Assembly (NCBI RefSeq): GCF_014652355.1
Contig: NZ_BMYQ01000001.1
Span: 122,180-186,179, forward strand
Length of the DNA: 64,000 nucleotides
Direction: 5' to 3'
From: Gemmobacter lanyuensis
GTDB lineage: Bacteria; Pseudomonadota; Alphaproteobacteria; Rhodobacterales; Rhodobacteraceae
The translations under genes and the position numbers were made by a program. Shown here piece by piece: positions 60,346-64,000 of this stretch (positions within the stretch are counted from its first letter, which is position 1; every line of letters starts with the position of its first letter). A model generated the notes under the pieces. That model was not told the DNA's origin. It did no database searches and saw only the letters and a program-made list of their open reading frames with translations.

Positions 60346-61485
60346 ATGACCGCGATCCAGATCATCCCGACCGATTTCCGCGCCGCCCCGGCGTTGATGC
60401 TGCTCTTGCAGCGTCGTCGTGCCGCCCTTGTGGCCCAGGCCCCCGGCGCGAAGGCCGATGTTCTGGTGGTTTCGGCGCAGCGCGAGGCGGCGCTTGGCGG
60501 GTCCAAGGGTCTGGCCGAGCTTGCCCGTGGCGCCGGGGCCAGGACGCTGGTCGTCGTGGCGGAAGATGCGGCAACCTTTGCGCTGCAACCCGAAATGGGG
60601 GGGCGGCTGTTGCGCGTGGCTTTGCCTGCGGCGCCGGCCCATCTGCCACCGCTTCTACAATCCGACCTTCTGGCGCTGGCCGATGTGGTCGGGGGGCTCG
60701 TGTCGCCGATGGTGGCGGGCGATGCCGCGACCGGCACCCTGATCGACCTGGCCAGCCGTGTGGCACGGTCGGATGTGACGGTCTTCATCAATGGTCCCAC
60801 CGGGTCCGGCAAAGAGGTGCTGGCGCGGTTCATCCATGCCGCCTCGCGCCGCGCTGCGGGCCCGTTCATCGCCATCAACTGTGCCGCGATCCCCGAAACC
60901 ATGCTTGAGGCCACGCTTTTCGGCCATGAGAAAGGCGCCTTCACAGGGGCGGCCAATGCCAACAAGGGCCTGATCCGCGCGGCCGATGGTGGCACGCTGC
61001 TGCTTGACGAAATCTCGGAAATGCCGCTGGCGCTTCAGTCGAAACTGCTGCGGGTGCTGCAGGAACGCGCCGTGACGCCGGTGGGCGGGCAGGGCGAGGT
61101 GCCGGTCGATATCCGCGTCATCGCCACGTCGAACCGTGACATGCCCGCGGAAGTTGCCGCCAACCGGTTCCGCGAAGACCTTTATTACCGGCTCAATGTG
61201 TTTCCGCTGGCCACCCGCGCGCTGGCCGACCGTCCCGAAGATATTGCCCCCATCGCCGTCGCCCTGCTGCGCCGCCATGCGCGCGGCATCGCCCTGCCGC
61301 GTCTGACACCCGAAGCCCTGTCCGCGCTTGAGGCGCATCGCTGGCCCGGCAACGTCCGCGAGCTGGAAAATGTGATTCAACGCGCGCTCGTTCTCTGTGA
61401 CGGCACGCATATTGCTCCCGAAGACGTGCTGATCGACGCGGGCAGCTGCCTGATGCCGCGGCAGATGCTCCAGCAAGCCGTTTGA
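60346..61485 (+). CDS. fleT: Sigma-54 activator FleT without DNA-binding domain
   Basis: 379 residues from the ATG at 60346 (MTAIQIIPTDFRAAPAL), with GGGAG 8 bases before; the longer open frame is Arg/Ser-rich and unlikely. An N-terminal region of about 130 residues precedes the AAA+ domain: Walker A GPTGSGKE (about 150), GAFTGA, TLLLDEISEM, and RWPGNVRELENVIQRA. It ends at SCLMPRQMLQQAV without a helix-turn-helix. FleT of Rhodobacter sphaeroides also lacks this and acts through FleQ. It is followed directly by fliE. Confidence 0.82.
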   Translation: MTAIQIIPTDFRAAPALMLLLQRRRAALVAQAPGAKADVLVVSAQREAALGGSKGLAELARGAGARTLVVVAEDAATFALQPEMGGRLLRVALPAAPAHLPPLLQSDLLALADVVGGLVSPMVAGDAATGTLIDLASRVARSDVTVFINGPTGSGKEVLARFIHAASRRAAGPFIAINCAAIPETMLEATLFGHEKGAFTGAANANKGLIRAADGGTLLLDEISEMPLALQSKLLRVLQERAVTPVGGQGEVPVDIRVIATSNRDMPAEVAANRFREDLYYRLNVFPLATRALADRPEDIAPIAVALLRRHARGIALPRLTPEALSALEAHRWPGNVRELENVIQRALVLCDGTHIAPEDVLIDAGSCLMPRQMLQQAV

Positions 61486-61498
61486 AGTGAGTGATACG

Positions 61499-61825
61499 AT
61501 GACCATCTCTGCGACGGGGTTCACCCCCCTTTTGCCAAGCCTGCAGGCAACCAGCCTGAACACTTCGGTTCCGGCCCTCATGTCCCAATCCCCGGCCGAT
61601 CCGCAGCCGGGGTTCATGGAACGGCTGGGTGACGCCCTGAATGGCGTGGCCCGGGCCCAGAATACTGCCCAAGCCTCGGCCACCGCCTATGAATTGGGGG
61701 AAACCCAGGATCTGGCCTCGGTGATGATCGACCAGCAGGTCGCATCGCTGGGTTTCCAGCTGTCGCTCAATGTTCGCAACAAGGCCCTGACCGCCTATCG
61801 CGATATCATGAACATGTCGGTCTGA
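61499..61825 (+). CDS. fliE: Flagellar hook-basal body protein FliE
   Basis: 108 residues. The ATG at 61499 has AAGTGAG before it; a GTG at 61487 is in frame. The C-terminal half is typical (ELGETQDLASVMIDQQVASL, then LNVRNKALTAYRDIMNMSV), where FliE joins the MS ring to the rod. Between fleT and fliF, the classic order. Confidence 0.93.
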   Translation: MTISATGFTPLLPSLQATSLNTSVPALMSQSPADPQPGFMERLGDALNGVARAQNTAQASATAYELGETQDLASVMIDQQVASLGFQLSLNVRNKALTAYRDIMNMSV

Positions 61826-61841
61826 ACGCGAGTCCAACCTC

Positions 61842-63605
61842 ATGGCCCTGCCTCCCTCCGTCAGCTCCCAAGCCCCAGTCCCCGTCTTGGTCGGGCGCAT
61901 GCGGGGCGCCTTTTCCGGCGTCGAACGCTTTGCTGCGCAGCCTGCGGTGCGGCGGTCGCTGCCCGCGATCCTTGTCGTCGGTGTCACGGTCCTGGCGCTG
62001 GCGGTGTGGTTTTCCCTGCGCGAGGCCCCGCGCGTAGCGCTTTATCCCGGCATCGCCGAGGCCGAGAAGGCCCGCATGATCGAATCCCTGACGGGCGCGG
62101 GCATCCCCGCTGCGATCAGCGCCTCGACCGGCGAGGTCGAGGTGGATCAGGCCGACTATTACAAGGCCCGCATGGCCCTTGCGGCCGAAGGGTTGCCCGA
62201 AACGCTGCCCGATGCTGAAACCGCGCTTGGGGCCTTGCAGCTTGGCACCTCGCGCCCGGTCGAGGCGACGCGGCTGCGTCAAGCGCAGGAACTGGAGCTT
62301 GCCCGCTCGATCACTGAAATCGCCGGCGTGGATTCGGCGCGGGTGCATCTGGCGCTGCCCGAACGCACGGCCTTTCTGCGCGATACCCAACCCCCGCGCG
62401 CCTCGGTCTTTCTGCAGCTGGAACAGGGGCGCGCGCTGGCCTCGGGCCAGGTCGATGCCATCGTGAACCTTGTCGCCTCGGCCATTCCGGGGCTGCCGCG
62501 CGAAAGCGTGTCGGTGGTGGATCAGCGGGGACAGCTTCTGTCGCGGGTAGGCGATGATCCGGCGCTGGCGCTGACGGACCGGCAGATGCAGCAGCGGGTG
62601 CAGCTGGAAGATCTGTATCGCACCCGCATCGAACAGCTGCTGACCCCCATCACGGGGCTGGGCAACATGTCGGTCCAGGTGTCGCTGGACATGGATTTCA
62701 CCCGCTCCGAAATCCGGGAAGAGCGGATGGATCCCCAGGGATCGGTCCTGCGCAGCGAACAGGTGGAGAACAGCGAAACCCGCAATTCCCCCGCCCGCGG
62801 CATTCCGGGCCAGGTGTCGAATACCCCCCCGGCCGAGGCGACGCCCGCAGCCGGTTCTCCGCCAACGGCCGAAGGCAATACCGCGCCCCCCAAGGATGAT
62901 GCCAATGCGCCGACCAATTCTACATCCGGCACCACCCGCAACTATGAGGTCAGCCGCCGCTTTGAAACGATCCAGCCCGCGACTGGCCGTATCACCCGCA
63001 TCAATGCCGCCATTCTGGTGCGCGCCGTGCCTGCGCCCGCGCCCGCCGACGGAAGCGAGCCGCCCGCCGATGCCCCGTTGATCCCCCCGGCGCAGATTGC
63101 GGACATGGAACGTCTGGTGCAAAGCGCGATCGGCTTTGACGACAAGCGCGGCGACAGCATTACCATCATGGCCCAGCCTTTCCTGGACCCTGCCGAAGAG
63201 GTCTTGCCCACCGCCACCGCAGATAGCGGCTGGTTGGGTGATGCGATCCGTCAGGGCAGCCTGATCCTGATCCTGGGCATTGTGGCCCTTGGTATCGTCC
63301 GCCCCTTGCTGATGCGGTTGACCGCGCCGACCGAGGCCGCCCCCGCCGGCATGGCCAATGCTCTGACCGATGGCAGCACTGCAACCGCGCAGCTTGAAGC
63401 GCCGTCCGCCCCGCCGGAAGACACGCCCGAACATCTTGAGGCGCAGGCCATGGCCCGCCGCATCGGGCTGGCGCGTCAGGCGCTCAGCGCCGGATCGCGG
63501 GACGAGAAATTCGCGATCCTGCGCCAGCTGGCCGAGGAGGATCCCGTCCGCATCGCAACCGTGCTGCGGCGGATGATGAAGGACGAAATCGAGAAGGTGG
63601 TCTGA
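61842..63605 (+). CDS. fliF: Flagellar MS-ring protein FliF
   Basis: 587 residues with two membrane segments (LPAILVVGVTVLALAVWFSL at about 43-62; LILILGIVALGIVRPLLM in the C-terminal quarter). Ring-building motifs DSARVHLALPERTAF and ARASVFLQLEQG-like (PRASVFLQLEQGRALASGQV) are visible, and the C-terminus (FAILRQLAEEDPVRIATVLR) binds FliG. It forms the base ring of the flagellum in the inner membrane. It lies 16 bases after fliE. Confidence 0.95.
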   Translation: MALPPSVSSQAPVPVLVGRMRGAFSGVERFAAQPAVRRSLPAILVVGVTVLALAVWFSLREAPRVALYPGIAEAEKARMIESLTGAGIPAAISASTGEVEVDQADYYKARMALAAEGLPETLPDAETALGALQLGTSRPVEATRLRQAQELELARSITEIAGVDSARVHLALPERTAFLRDTQPPRASVFLQLEQGRALASGQVDAIVNLVASAIPGLPRESVSVVDQRGQLLSRVGDDPALALTDRQMQQRVQLEDLYRTRIEQLLTPITGLGNMSVQVSLDMDFTRSEIREERMDPQGSVLRSEQVENSETRNSPARGIPGQVSNTPPAEATPAAGSPPTAEGNTAPPKDDANAPTNSTSGTTRNYEVSRRFETIQPATGRITRINAAILVRAVPAPAPADGSEPPADAPLIPPAQIADMERLVQSAIGFDDKRGDSITIMAQPFLDPAEEVLPTATADSGWLGDAIRQGSLILILGIVALGIVRPLLMRLTAPTEAAPAGMANALTDGSTATAQLEAPSAPPEDTPEHLEAQAMARRIGLARQALSAGSRDEKFAILRQLAEEDPVRIATVLRRMMKDEIEKVV

Positions 63606-63606
63606 G

Positions 63607-64000
63607 ATGTCTGGCATGGTTGCCCCGCGCAGCGAAGAAGCCGCAATCCTGATGATGCTTTTCGGTGAGGAGGCCGCCGCCATGGTGATGCGCCACCTCA
63701 GCCCGATCGAGGTGCAACATCTTGGCACCGCCATGTATGGCGTGCGCGAGGTGGGCCAGACCCGCCTGGATGAGATCGTGGACAATTTCCTGTCTCTCAT
63801 GTCGCGGGAAACCGGCGTGGGGCAGGGTGCCTCGGCCTATATCCAGTCGGTGATGACCCAGGCGCTGGGGCAGGACAAGGCGCAGTCGGTGATCAGCCGC
63901 ATCAATCCGCGGTCCACCGAACGGCCCATCGAACTTCTCGACTGGATGGATGCCCGCTCGATTGCAGAGCTGATCGAGGATGAACATCCCCAGATCATGG
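63607..64000 (+). CDS. fliG: Flagellar motor switch protein FliG (N-terminal part)
   Basis: The first 131 codons are in the window, from the ATG at 63607, one base after the fliF stop. The start (SEEAAILMMLFGEEAAAMVM) and FLSLMSRETGVGQGAS fit the FliG N-terminal domain that binds FliF. ELLDWMDARSIAELIEDEHP begins the middle domain. It runs off the end of the window. Confidence 0.93.
   Translation, partial: MSGMVAPRSEEAAILMMLFGEEAAAMVMRHLSPIEVQHLGTAMYGVREVGQTRLDEIVDNFLSLMSRETGVGQGASAYIQSVMTQALGQDKAQSVISRINPRSTERPIELLDWMDARSIAELIEDEHPQIM

Overview
The window is GC-rich DNA from an alphaproteobacterium of the Rhodobacter type (Rhodobacteraceae/Paracoccaceae). Three things support this: a complete Rhodobacter-capsulatus-type gene transfer agent (GTA) cluster lying between mltG and cysE; a polyol (sorbitol/mannitol) ABC transporter with a SorC-family regulator and a HAD phosphatase; and a Rhodobacter-sphaeroides Fla1-type flagellar cluster with two sigma-54 activators (FleQ and FleT), SltF and FliS. 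I saw no insertion sequence, integrase, CRISPR array, rRNA or tRNA. No product has been verified by database search; all names rest on motifs, gene order and recall of families.

Layout. 1-4985 (minus): polyol uptake genes smoKGFE, regulator and HAD phosphatase. 5055-8634 (minus): dnaB, then pyrC-pyrE. 8737-9480 (plus): two small genes (GFA-like, LprI-like). 9485-17309: a glycoconjugate-type island with three GT2-like glycosyltransferases, a glycosyltransferase/hydrolase fusion, and a stand-alone paralogue of that hydrolase which has lost its nucleophile serine and sits behind a near-consensus sigma-54 promoter. 17395-19658: MoxR ATPase and VWA (CoxD/CoxE-like) pair. 19777-24821: YceI, a soluble chemotaxis receptor, a cytochrome b561-YceI fusion and an RTX protein. 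25040-29869: fabD, fabG, acpP, fabF, mltG. 30110-44071: seventeen GTA genes, g1 to g15 with g3.5 and g10.1, in order and uninterrupted. 44144-49156: cysE, then the convergent pyruvate dehydrogenase genes pdhABC and an ftsB-like gene. 49414-52400: RTX protein, pgk and two small orphan genes. 52588-64000: flagellar region with fleQ, a two-component system linked to a cysteine-less sulfite-oxidase-fold protein, sltF, fliS, and fleT-fliE-fliF-fliG (fliG runs off the end).

How the parts work together. The GTA cluster encodes packaging, head and tail of a phage-like particle that moves random host DNA; it has one good sigma-70-type promoter, and a terminator-like hairpin lies in the leader before g1. 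In the flagellar region FleQ (with a helix-turn-helix) and FleT (without one) should act together with sigma-54, and a -24/-12 element precedes fleT. The same type of element before the hydrolase-like gene at 9485 may tie the glycosyltransferase island to a sigma-54 regulon.

The most interesting non-coding signals are: the hairpin in the GTA leader; a double hairpin between capsid gene g5 and g6; a perfect FNR-type box before an unknown 69-residue gene; a perfect 14-bp palindrome between a LuxR-type regulator and the sensor operon; a nested operator before smoE; DnaA boxes before dnaB; and three copies of a hairpin-plus-tail intergenic repeat.
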